From assembly GCA_947624765.1 (NCBI GenBank), contig CANQLS010000047.1:1-9598 (forward strand): a DNA stretch of 9,598 bases, written 5' to 3'. Under the pieces are notes generated by a model that was not told the DNA's origin, made no database searches, and worked only from the letters and a program-made list of their open reading frames with translations. Positions 1 through 4,988 of this stretch are shown here, in pieces. The position numbers and the translations under genes were made by a program. How positions within the stretch are numbered: the first letter of the stretch is position 1; each line of letters starts with the position of its first letter. Source of the DNA: an uncultured Clostridia bacterium (GTDB taxonomy: Bacteria; Bacillota; Clostridia; TANB77; UBA1234).

Positions 1-63
1 TACAAATAATAATGCTAACACTATACATCCAACTTGATAATATTTTTTTACCTTTGGTTTCAC
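1..63 (-). CDS. N-terminus of an exported or membrane-anchored protein (partial, runs off left edge)
   Basis: Only the first 21 codons are in the window, reading MKPKVKKYYQVGCIVLALLF and a final V. A basic start (K2, K4, K6, K7) followed by a hydrophobic stretch from about residue 11 looks like a signal peptide or signal anchor. The start is GTG at 61-63, chosen because AGGAGG lies 8 nt upstream. A second GTG at 68-70 in another frame is also open but sits directly on the ribosome binding site. A strong promoter (112-140) and a palindrome (82-96) lie upstream. The function cannot be told from 21 residues. Confidence 0.6.
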   Translation of the reverse strand, partial: MKPKVKKYYQVGCIVLALLFV

Positions 64-81
64 TTTGCACCCCTCCTACTT

Positions 82-96
82 GAATGAAATTCATTC
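82..96. promoter_or_regulatory. 7-1-7 palindrome in the leader of the left-edge gene
   Basis: GAATGAA and TTCATTC are perfect inverted arms around one central base. The site lies between the -10 element and the ribosome binding site of the left-edge gene. The 7-1-7 geometry resembles operators of Fur-family repressors, but the bases do not match a Fur or PerR box that I recognise. It could be an operator or chance in AT-rich DNA. Confidence 0.3.
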
Positions 97-111
97 TTTC
101 CTACAATATAT

Positions 112-140
112 ATTACACCATTTTTTCGTTCTCGTGTCAA
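112..140 (-). promoter_or_regulatory. Sigma-A type promoter of the left-edge gene
   Basis: On the minus strand a perfect -35 TTGACA (135-140) is separated by 17 bp from a -10 TGTAAT (112-117). The last three spacer bases are TGG, an extended -10. The promoter points toward the GTG start at position 63. Confidence 0.75.
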
Positions 141-174
141 CTAGAAATTTATGGAATAATGAAAAAAATTTATC

Positions 175-216
175 CTTGAAAAAGAAGCAACCAGGAAGCA
201 AATTTACTTCCTGGTT
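175..216 (-). terminator. Rho-independent terminator of the 120-residue gene
   Basis: A perfect 10-bp inverted repeat (189-198 with 207-216; minus-strand stem AACCAGGAAG / CTTCCTGGTT, 8-nt loop) is followed on the minus strand by GCTTCTTTTTC. It lies about 15 bp after the stop codon of the gene ending at 232. Confidence 0.75.
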
Positions 217-231
217 TCTGGCTTGATGCTC

Positions 232-594
232 TTAAATCAGAGCTTCAAACCCGAAATGCCTCAAGGCGTTCTCCCGCCAATCAGGCATCTGTTCTTTTAC
301 GCCTTCGGCAATGAAATTAATCATGCCAATTTTGTTCTTTGTGAGAGTACCGCGCATCAACTCCTCCAACTTTTCTACCAATGTTAACGGAATTTCTTGA
401 TTAATGCTCGAAAAAGAATCTTCGAGGAAATCAATCACCTCCTGCATGGCCTTATGGCCAGCATCGGCCATACGCTTTTTTTCTCTTTCAGCTTTTTTCT
501 CTTGCAGAAACCACGTGATTTCTGCGTTCCGTTCATTCCTTACCCTCCGCATACTTTTGGTTGTCGATTGTTTTGGTTTCAGTGCCACACTCAT
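232..594 (-). CDS. Small charged alpha-helical protein, unknown function, higher GC than surroundings
   Basis: 120 residues, family not recognised. The N-terminus is very basic (residues 7-42, with K/R/E-rich segments around WFLQEKKAEREKKRM), suggesting a long amphipathic helix or nucleic-acid contact. The rest (about 45-118) is predicted mostly helical, with no membrane segment and no cysteine. The start is ATG with GGGAGG (603-608) upstream and a strong promoter (633-661); the gene is a single-gene unit closed by the terminator at 175-216. Base use is unlike the neighbours: the 60-base block 241-300 has 30 G+C by hand count, against 13 in a block of sigF (4081-4140). This suggests acquisition or unusual expression. 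Residues 26-47 share a pattern with the protein at 964-1305 (tryptophan, acidic/basic run, then RM..AG and H/Y), so the two may be distant relatives. Confidence 0.7.
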   Translation of the reverse strand: MSVALKPKQSTTKSMRRVRNERNAEITWFLQEKKAEREKKRMADAGHKAMQEVIDFLEDSFSSINQEIPLTLVEKLEELMRGTLTKNKIGMINFIAEGVKEQMPDWRENALRHFGFEALI

Positions 595-632
595 AGTACA
601 GCCTCCCTTTGATAAATTTAGCTACCATTACT

Positions 633-661
633 ATTTTAACATATTTATCCACTTAATTCAA
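633..661 (-). promoter_or_regulatory. Sigma-A type promoter of the 120-residue gene
   Basis: Minus strand: -35 TTGAAT (656-661), 17-bp spacer ending in TGT (extended -10), -10 TAAAAT (633-638). It drives the gene starting at 594 and is divergent from the tRNA promoter at 707-735. Confidence 0.7.
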
Positions 662-680
662 CATAAAATTGAATTTGGAA

Positions 681-708
681 AATTAAAAAATTTTTGAATT
701 TTTTAATT
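681..708. repeat. 12-bp perfect AT-only inverted repeat between divergent promoters
   Basis: Arms 681-692 (AATTAAAAAATT) and 697-708 (AATTTTTTAATT) flank a 4-base loop. The right arm overlaps the first two bases of the tRNA -35 element (707-712) and the left arm lies upstream of the divergent promoter at 633-661. It could be an operator, a DNA-bending element, or a weak AT-rich hairpin; sequence alone does not decide. Confidence 0.5.
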
Positions 709-735
709 GACAAACTATAATTTCAATGCTATTAT
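707..735 (+). promoter_or_regulatory. Promoter of tRNA-Leu
   Basis: Perfect -35 TTGACA (707-712), 17-bp spacer ending in TGC (extended -10), and -10 TATTAT (730-735). The tRNA begins 21 bp downstream of the -10, as expected for a strong stable-RNA promoter. Confidence 0.8.
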
Positions 736-756
736 ATTCCTTGTACATTGTTTTAT

Positions 757-844
757 GCGCGAGTGGCGGAACAGGCAGACGCACAGGACTTAAAATCCTG
801 CGCCCTAATAAGGCGTACCGGTTCGATTCCGGTTTCGCGCACCA
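757..844 (+). tRNA. tRNA-Leu (anticodon UAA), CCA encoded
   Basis: The acceptor arm GCGCGAG pairs with the 3' bases at 834-840, with a final G-U pair, and is followed by discriminator A (841) and an encoded CCA (842-844). The anticodon stem CAGGA / TCCTG (784-788, 796-800) holds a 7-base loop with T33 and anticodon TAA at 791-793, which reads UUA codons, very common in AT-rich genomes. The long variable arm (about 801-816, GCGCCC...GGCGT) is the class II form expected of leucine tRNAs, and the T-loop GTTCGATTCC is present. It has its own promoter (707-735) and terminator (846-889). It is the only plus-strand gene in the window and stands between two small higher-GC genes. Confidence 0.97.
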
Positions 845-845
845 T

Positions 846-889
846 AAGTATCAAGGCTTTGAGGTATCATTGTTTTGGTACTTTTTTTG
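846..889 (+). terminator. Rho-independent terminator of tRNA-Leu
   Basis: The 9-bp stem AAGTATCAA (846-854) / TTGGTACTT (875-883), with one T-G pair and a 20-base loop, runs directly into a T tract (882-888), 2 bp after the encoded CCA. The large loop makes it weaker than textbook, but position and T tract fit. Confidence 0.6.
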
Positions 890-932
890 TTTCAAAAAAT
901 TTATAACTTTATTATTATATATAAAATGCAAC

Positions 933-954
933 AAAGGTGGCATTCGCCACCTTT
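933..954 (-). terminator. Hairpin downstream of the 113-residue gene (probable terminator)
   Basis: A perfect 9-bp stem AAAGGTGGC / GCCACCTTT (933-941, 946-954) has a 4-base loop and lies 9 bp after the stop codon of the gene ending at 964. The minus-strand tail TTTGTTGCATTTT is only moderately T-rich. It could also back up tRNA termination, since the genes converge here. Confidence 0.55.
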
Positions 955-963
955 GCTTTACTG

Positions 964-1305
964 TTAAGGTTTCAAGAACCTTTTCGTGGCTAATGTCAGC
1001 CACGTGGTTGGCGATATGCCAACCCTTTCCAGTTCCTTGCCCAAACGTTTTATCAGCGTTTGGGTTGCTAACGGAGTTTTTTGCAGGTTCGCAAAAATCT
1101 CTGGCAAGATATCCCCGAAATGGTCAGCATATCCTGCCTCAAACATTCTAAATACTGGACGTGAATTTTTTAAATACTCGTCCAACTTCCGTCGTTTTTC
1201 CTCCTCGTACATCCAGTCCGTTACGAATTTCTCGGACCTTGCCTCCTTTATGTCCCAATATAAGAGGTTGGCCCGCCTTTTATTTGGCATCTCCTTGATA
1301 TTCAT
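964..1305 (-). CDS. Small helical protein, unknown function, higher GC than surroundings
   Basis: 113 residues, family not recognised. Residues 10-48 are highly charged (KRRANLLYWDIKEARSEK, then WMYEEEKRRK); residues 54-113 look helical (RMFEAGY at 53-59, a leucine-rich stretch at 73-95, and a basic end). There is no signal peptide, membrane segment or cysteine. ATG at 1305 has AGGAGGG close upstream and an extended -10 promoter (1339-1367), so it forms a single-gene unit. Hand counts give 27 and 29 G+C in blocks 1021-1080 and 1081-1140, again far above neighbouring genes. Similar size, layout and short shared patterns with the 120-residue protein on the other side of the tRNA suggest, but do not prove, common descent. 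The function is unknown; regulatory, phage-derived or toxin-antitoxin roles are all unsupported guesses. Confidence 0.7.
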   Translation of the reverse strand: MNIKEMPNKRRANLLYWDIKEARSEKFVTDWMYEEEKRRKLDEYLKNSRPVFRMFEAGYADHFGDILPEIFANLQKTPLATQTLIKRLGKELERVGISPTTWLTLATKRFLKP

Positions 1306-1338
1306 CGTGTCCCTCCTGTAAATTTTGATTACATAAAT

Positions 1339-1367
1339 AATATACCATACTTTTCGTGTTTTCGCAA
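1339..1367 (-). promoter_or_regulatory. Promoter of the 113-residue gene
   Basis: Minus strand: -35 TTGCGA (1362-1367), 17-bp spacer ending in TGG (extended -10), -10 TATATT (1339-1344), leading to the ATG at 1305. Confidence 0.7.
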
Positions 1368-1392
1368 TACATCTTTACATAAAATATAAATT

Positions 1393-1437
1393 TCAAAAAA
1401 AATAATAATATTAAATTTAGCGTTTAATATTATTATT
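1393..1437 (-). terminator. Rho-independent terminator after the carbohydrate-binding gene
   Basis: A perfect 15-bp AT-rich inverted repeat (1401-1415 with 1423-1437, 7-base loop) is followed on the minus strand by six more Ts and then GAAA. It lies about 35 bp after the stop at 1472 and probably ends the unit that contains divIC. The opposite strand also has a CTTTTT tail, so it could work in both directions. Confidence 0.7.
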
Positions 1438-1471
1438 CTTTTTAATTTCATATTATCTAATTATAATTTAA

Positions 1472-1795
1472 TTAAGATTTTATTTTAGGCTCATAAGGAT
1501 TAACTTCAACATCAGAATAAATGTTAACTGGTGTATCTTTCGTTACTGGTGTATAGCAATAGTCTTTTCCTTCATTATTATCCCAGTTTCCCTCAGCATC
1601 TCTAAAACAAAATTTTAATTCTGTACCTGCTGGTATTGTTACTTCTGTTTTATAGCATGATTTCAATTTACGCATTTTGCATTCAGCAATCTCATCCCAA
1701 TTTTCTCCAATTCCATAATGCAAATATATACTCTTAGCCCCGTCAAGGCATCCTGTATATTTTAATTCTAAATTTTGTTCCTTTTTTGTTCTCAT
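1472..1795 (-). CDS. Free-standing starch-binding-type carbohydrate module (CBM25/CBM53-like)
   Basis: 107 residues. The segment YGIGENWDE (27-35), followed by TVTIP-like strand text (TEVTIPAGTELKFCFRD, 50-66) and GNWDNNEGKDY (69-79), matches the pattern of starch-binding modules of the CBM25/CBM53 type. In these, an N-terminal aromatic/tryptophan motif and the F.FRD..G.WDNN.G.D motif frame the sugar site. There is no signal peptide, no catalytic domain and no membrane segment, so it is probably cytoplasmic. Five cysteines (16, 39, 47, 63, 80) are unusual for such a short module. The likely ligand is glycogen or another alpha-glucan, which spore formers store; this is inference. The ribosome binding site AAAGGAGAG precedes the ATG. 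The gene follows divIC by 83 bp with no terminator seen between them, so it may be read from the divIC transcript. Confidence 0.75.
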   Translation of the reverse strand: MRTKKEQNLELKYTGCLDGAKSIYLHYGIGENWDEIAECKMRKLKSCYKTEVTIPAGTELKFCFRDAEGNWDNNEGKDYCYTPVTKDTPVNIYSDVEVNPYEPKIKS

Positions 1796-1878
1796 AATAT
1801 CTTCTCTCCTTTGTATTAATTATTTCCATTTTTTATTTTTCTATTCAATAAAAATCAGACTAATTGTATATATTTTAA

Positions 1879-2157
1879 TCATAAACTGGCATCCATAAAA
1901 ACTGTTTCATACGGCATTACCAAACCAAGCTTCTCTCTTGCTACTTCTTCAATATATGTAGCAGAAGAAATTTCACTTCGAATTTTTGTAAGCTGTTCTG
2001 TTTTCAATTTTTCTTCTTGGATTTGCTTTAGATATTCTTCTTTACTATTTCTAAAATCCATTAGTTTCACTTGCTGATTAAATAATGTAATAATTATATA
2101 CATTGTAGTAGCAGTAAAAGCAAGTGTCTTGCCTAACCTAAACAATATTTTTTTCAT
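1879..2157 (-). CDS. divIC: DivIC/FtsB-family septum formation initiator
   Basis: 92 residues: a short basic N-terminus, one membrane segment (about 12-28, AFTATTMYIIITLF), an extracytoplasmic coiled coil (about 36-64, rich in E/K/Q/L) and the family's C-terminal signature SATYIEEVAREKLGLVMPYE (65-84), typical of DivIC/FtsB proteins. In the divisome this protein pairs with FtsL and DivIB/FtsQ to control septal wall synthesis. It is somewhat shorter than Bacillus DivIC (about 125 residues), mainly at the N-terminus. It lies downstream of yabP and yabQ, the same order as in the Bacillus subtilis yabP-yabQ-divIC region, which supports the name. AAGGAG stands just upstream of the ATG. The gap to yabQ is 65 bp, without a clear promoter or terminator. 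Confidence 0.9.
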   Translation of the reverse strand: MKKILFRLGKTLAFTATTMYIIITLFNQQVKLMDFRNSKEEYLKQIQEEKLKTEQLTKIRSEISSATYIEEVAREKLGLVMPYETVFMDASL

Positions 2158-2222
2158 TTGTACGCTCCTTATTTATATTTAAAGCCTATTTATAATTTCA
2201 ACAAAACTCTTTAAAATCCTGC

Positions 2223-2618
2223 CTAATTCTCCAATTTTTTATTCTTTTTACACAAAGTTTTTAATTTTCTTGTCAATTTATCAATAATTTTAAATATAAA
2301 TGCAAATATTTTATCAAAAAAATCAAAAACTAAATTAAAGATTTTTCGTATCCATTTACTAAATAATAATAAATAAAAAACGCCACCTAATATATATCCT
2401 AATACCATATAACCTCTTAATTCACCGTCATTAATTAAAAATGTACTACATATAACTATAATAGTTACAATTATCCAAAAAATAATGTCTTGAATATATA
2501 CCCAAATATCTCTTGTATTTCCTTTTCTCCTTAAGGCACGAAAAAAATCGAAAATAATTCCCATTATACTTCCAATTAAAATAGTCCATAAAAACACATA
2601 TGCTTGATTTTCTATCAT
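2223..2618 (-). CDS. yabQ: Spore cortex biosynthesis protein YabQ
   Basis: 131 residues with about four membrane segments (roughly 5-25, 42-62, 70-85 and 95-113) and a basic tail ending in KTLCKKNKKLEN. The N-terminal half, with GIIFDFFRALRR (20-31) on the cytoplasmic side of the first helix, is characteristic of YabQ. In Bacillus, YabQ sits in the membranes around the forespore and is needed for cortex formation. It is shorter than the Bacillus protein (about 211 residues), as is common in Clostridia. ATG is preceded by AGGAGGCC and starts 12 bp after the yabP stop, so the two genes are surely cotranscribed. Its neighbours yabP and divIC confirm the assignment. Confidence 0.88.
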   Translation of the reverse strand: MIENQAYVFLWTILIGSIMGIIFDFFRALRRKGNTRDIWVYIQDIIFWIIVTIIVICSTFLINDGELRGYMVLGYILGGVFYLLLFSKWIRKIFNLVFDFFDKIFAFIFKIIDKLTRKLKTLCKKNKKLEN

Positions 2619-2630
2619 TTTCTTGGCCTC

Positions 2631-2921
2631 CTATTTAAATATTTTATTCAAAAGACTTTCTCCATTCTTCTTATGAGCAGATTTATCATTATATACCAGC
2701 GAAACAATATCTCCTTCTACGTTCAATTCCGTACTTTCTAAATTAAATTTATTTAAATGTAAATCGCTTCCTTTAATAACCAAAATTCCTAATTCTGTAT
2801 CAATTGTAATTACCTGCTCATCAAAATTTAAAACATCTATAACTCCAGATATATTAAGCTTATTTCGATTTTCCAAAATAATATTCTGCATTTTCGTCAT
2901 TTTCTTTTCTTCCACTACCAT
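2631..2921 (-). CDS. yabP: Sporulation protein YabP
   Basis: 96 residues of the YabP/YqfC family. The core from about 14 to 78 shows the family pattern: LENRNKLNISGVIDVLNFDE (16-35), a beta-rich ILVIKGSDLHLNKF (46-59), L...L.V.G.I..L.Y (65-77). YabP is needed for normal spore formation in Bacillus, where yabP-yabQ are expressed in the mother cell under sigma-E; its biochemical role is not settled. There is no signal peptide or membrane segment. The ATG at 2921 has AAAGGA 11-12 nt upstream; a start at Met8 is possible but lacks a better ribosome site. It is the first gene of a yabP-yabQ-divIC unit lying behind the terminator at 2987-3021. A clear sigma-E promoter was not found upstream. Confidence 0.88.
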   Translation of the reverse strand: MVVEEKKMTKMQNIILENRNKLNISGVIDVLNFDEQVITIDTELGILVIKGSDLHLNKFNLESTELNVEGDIVSLVYNDKSAHKKNGESLLNKIFK

Positions 2922-2986
2922 TTTACATCATTCCTTTCTTGTTCTTGTACACTAATACTATATATGCACTTCCTGTCCTATTTAGA

Positions 2987-3021
2987 ACAAAAAAAGAAAA
3001 AACCACCAGTTTAACTGATGG
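2987..3021 (-). terminator. Rho-independent terminator of the DUF2238-like gene
   Basis: The minus-strand 7-bp stem CCATCAG / CTGGTGG (3015-3021 with 3003-3009, 5-base loop, one T-G pair) is followed by TTTTTTCTTTTTTTG. It lies 8 bp after the stop at 3029 and separates this gene from yabP. Confidence 0.85.
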
Positions 3022-3028
3022 CTTATGA

Positions 3029-3730
3029 TTATGTTTTTCTTATTAACAATTTTTCTACCCAACCTTTTTTATACTTTAGTGAAATATATCCAATAACAGA
3101 CATTACAAAACTTCCTATAGCATCTACAATTAAATCTTTCATTGTATCTTGTAACGCTAATCTGCCTACTAATTGTGTTCCATCTTCTAATGCAAATTTT
3201 TGCATATTTAATCCTAGCACGCCGTCAAATGTATATTCATATACTTCCCAAACAACGCCTAATGTAAGTGCAAAGCAGAAAGCAAAAAATGCAACAAAAA
3301 ATGGTGTTAACTGTAAATGAATATTTTCTTCATTATTCAATAAAGAGATGAAAGAAAATCCTAATGCTCCTATCATAGCACCACTAAAAGTATGTAAAAC
3401 TGTATCCCAATATGGTACTTGATAATAGAAATTTCGCACTTCTCCTAAAAAAATTGCAGCGTATAAAAATATTACATACAGTAAATACATATTTGTTGGT
3501 ATTTGCACTTTATATTTTTTAGATATTACAGAAGGAAGTATTAAAGCTACTATTCCTAAAATGCATTGCACCAACATTAAAACATAATCCGAACGCGTTC
3601 TTTGATACGGATTTTCAGGTAGTCCATTTGTTGAAACGACAATACGATAAATTAAAAAAGCTATAGGAACAATAAAACTTGCAAGTACAAAAATACCAAT
3701 TGCCTTTTTCGTTTTTTCTGGATTCTTCAT
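3029..3730 (-). CDS. Six-helix membrane protein, DUF2238/YjdF-like
   Basis: 233 residues with about six membrane segments (roughly 10-32, 50-69, 81-97, 110-131, 141-161, 200-217). Conserved polar residues lie at helix ends: YWDTVLH (107-113), WEVYEY (161-166) and LQDTMKDLIVDAIGS (193-207). This spread of D/H, W..YE and DT..D...D..G motifs is what I associate with the DUF2238/YjdF membrane family, whose function is not established; the paired acidic and histidine residues hint at metal or lipid head-group contact, which is inference. The start ATG has AAAGGGGG upstream. A likely promoter (3755-3784) and a terminator (2987-3021) make it a single-gene unit, placed between the sporulation operon spoIIA and yabPQ, so a sporulation link is possible by position only. 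Confidence 0.7.
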   Translation of the reverse strand: MKNPEKTKKAIGIFVLASFIVPIAFLIYRIVVSTNGLPENPYQRTRSDYVLMLVQCILGIVALILPSVISKKYKVQIPTNMYLLYVIFLYAAIFLGEVRNFYYQVPYWDTVLHTFSGAMIGALGFSFISLLNNEENIHLQLTPFFVAFFAFCFALTLGVVWEVYEYTFDGVLGLNMQKFALEDGTQLVGRLALQDTMKDLIVDAIGSFVMSVIGYISLKYKKGWVEKLLIRKT

Positions 3731-3754
3731 GTTTTTTCCCCCTTTGTACGAAAT

Positions 3755-3784
3755 ATTATATTACATATCAGGAGAAAAAAGCAA
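3755..3784 (-). promoter_or_regulatory. Possible promoter of the DUF2238-like gene
   Basis: Minus strand: perfect -10 TATAAT (3755-3760), 18-bp spacer and a weak -35 TTGCTT (3779-3784). It stands 24 bp upstream of the ATG region. The poor -35 lowers confidence. Confidence 0.4.
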
Positions 3785-3792
3785 TAACAATA

Positions 3793-3843
3793 CAAAAGAA
3801 ATATTTTTCTATTTATGGTGGTCAATGGCCGCCGCTACACTCG
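3793..3843 (-). repeat. REP-like palindromic element, copy A
   Basis: A 51-bp element that matches copy B (8714-8764) at 47 of 51 positions without gaps. On the minus strand it has the tetranucleotide GTAG (3838-3835), one base, then a hairpin: arm GGCGGCC, loop ATT, arm GACCACC. An AT-rich tail follows. A GTAG foot before a GC-rich hairpin is the layout of bacterial REP elements, which are moved by RAYT-type (TnpA-REP) transposases. It lies 24 bp after the sigF stop codon. Two arm positions carry C-to-T changes on the plus strand, leaving A-C mismatches in the GTAG strand. Confidence 0.7.
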
Positions 3844-3867
3844 AATTATTTAGGATAAAAACAGTAT

Positions 3868-4566
3868 CTAGCAACACCCCACTCGCATTTTTTCTAATGC
3901 TTTCTTTTCAATTCTAGAAACTTGTACTTGTGAAATTCCTAAAATTTGCGAAATTTCATATTGTGTTTTTTCTTTATAATAACGATAAAGGATTACACGT
4001 TTTTCCTTTTCGTTTAAATTTTTTAATAATTTTTCTATTGTTAATTTATTTAATAAATTCTGATATTCATGAGTTTCGTAAATTAATTTTTCGCCAATTG
4101 TTGTTTCATCATCATCATATATTTTTTTATCTAAAGATTCCACATATGAAGTTGCATCTAACGCAACTATAATTTCTTCTTTAGAAACATTTAATTTCTC
4201 GGCTAATTGTATAACCGTTAATTCTTCTCCTTTAAGTTCCTCCTCTTCTTGTAATTGTCTTACTTTCATTGCTAATTCTTTCAAAGAGCGACTAACTTTA
4301 ATAGGTCCATTATCTCTTAAAAATCTTTTAATTTCTCCGATAATCATCGGAACAGCATAGGTGGAAAGTTGTGTTTCATATTCAGTATTAAATCTCTGAA
4401 TCGCTTTCACAAAGCCAATACATCCTATTTGAAATAAATCTTCTAGTTCATATCCTCTCCCTTGAAATCTTTTTACAATGTTCCATACTAATCCTATATT
4501 TTCATCAATAATTACTGACATGGCTTTTTTATCTCCACTCTGAGCTTGCCATATCAATTCTTTCAT
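3868..4566 (-). CDS. sigF: RNA polymerase sigma-F factor, forespore-specific
   Basis: 232 residues, sigma-70 family. Region 2 contains DLFQIGCIGFVKAIQRF (43-59) and STYAVPMIIGEIKRFLRD (68-85); region 3 follows KVSRSLKEL; region 4 ends with the helix-turn-helix TQYEISQILGISQVQVSRIE (201-220). These segments are nearly those of Bacillus SigF (255 residues), the first forespore sigma factor. The N-terminus begins directly with the WQAQSGD segment, some 20 residues shorter than in Bacillus. ATG overlaps the spoIIAB stop codon by ATGA (4563-4566), with AAGGAGG upstream, so translation is coupled; this keeps sigma-F and its inhibitor in proportion. SpoIIAB is expected to hold it inactive until septation. 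Confidence 0.96.
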   Translation of the reverse strand: MKELIWQAQSGDKKAMSVIIDENIGLVWNIVKRFQGRGYELEDLFQIGCIGFVKAIQRFNTEYETQLSTYAVPMIIGEIKRFLRDNGPIKVSRSLKELAMKVRQLQEEEELKGEELTVIQLAEKLNVSKEEIIVALDATSYVESLDKKIYDDDETTIGEKLIYETHEYQNLLNKLTIEKLLKNLNEKEKRVILYRYYKEKTQYEISQILGISQVQVSRIEKKALEKMRVGCC

Positions 4567-4988
4567 ACAGCCTCCTTCATTACCTTTTTCATTTTTATTT
4601 TAGTTCCCATACCTACTATCGACTCCACTTTTACTTCATCCATAAAACTTTCCATAATCGTAAAACCCATTCCTGAACGATCTAAATCAGGTTTTGAAGT
4701 ATAGAGCGGTTGTCTGGCTATTTCAACATTTTCAATTCCTTTTCCATAATCAACGATTTCAATTTCAATTGTTCTATCATTCAAAACACAATGAATATGT
4801 ACTGTTCCTTCTTTACCGTCGTACCCATGAATAATGCAATTAGTTACTGCTTCTGATACTGCAGTTTTAATGTCTGCTAGCTCTTCAATAGTAGGATCTA
4901 ATTGTGATGCAAACGCTGCAACTACCACACGTGCAAAAGCTTCATTATTTGATTTACTTTTCATTTCTAATGTCATTTCATTTTCCAT
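4563..4988 (-). CDS. spoIIAB: Anti-sigma-F factor and serine kinase SpoIIAB
   Basis: 141 residues with a GHKL ATP-binding fold. The N box is EAVTNCIIHGYDG (46-58), the G1 box VDYGKGIE (79-86) and the ATP-lid/G2 box RSGMGFTIMESFMD (104-117). It binds sigma-F and, using ATP, phosphorylates SpoIIAA; unphosphorylated SpoIIAA displaces it from sigma-F. The start MENEMTLEMK is chosen over an upstream in-frame ATG at 5069. It matches the Bacillus N-terminus, has AGGAG 10 nt upstream, and gives an 11-bp overlap with the spoIIAA stop, whereas the longer form would overlap spoIIAA by about 90 bp. The length fits the family (about 146 in Bacillus). Confidence 0.96.
   Translation of the reverse strand: MENEMTLEMKSKSNNEAFARVVVAAFASQLDPTIEELADIKTAVSEAVTNCIIHGYDGKEGTVHIHCVLNDRTIEIEIVDYGKGIENVEIARQPLYTSKPDLDRSGMGFTIMESFMDEVKVESIVGMGTKIKMKKVMKEAV

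Noticed and set aside
64..70. Alternative GTG start for the left-edge gene in another frame
   Set aside because: It lies only one or two bases from the AGGAGG core; the GTG at 61-63 has 8-nt spacing and yields a basic-hydrophobic N-terminus.
757..1305. Integrated element using tRNA-Leu as attachment site
   Set aside because: No integrase and no second copy of the tRNA 3' end was noticed; only base composition of the flanking genes hints at transfer.
2922..2986. Sigma-E promoter for yabP
   Set aside because: GCATATA resembles a sigma-E -35, but the only -10-like TGTACAAG is 9 bp away instead of about 14, so the match is not credible.
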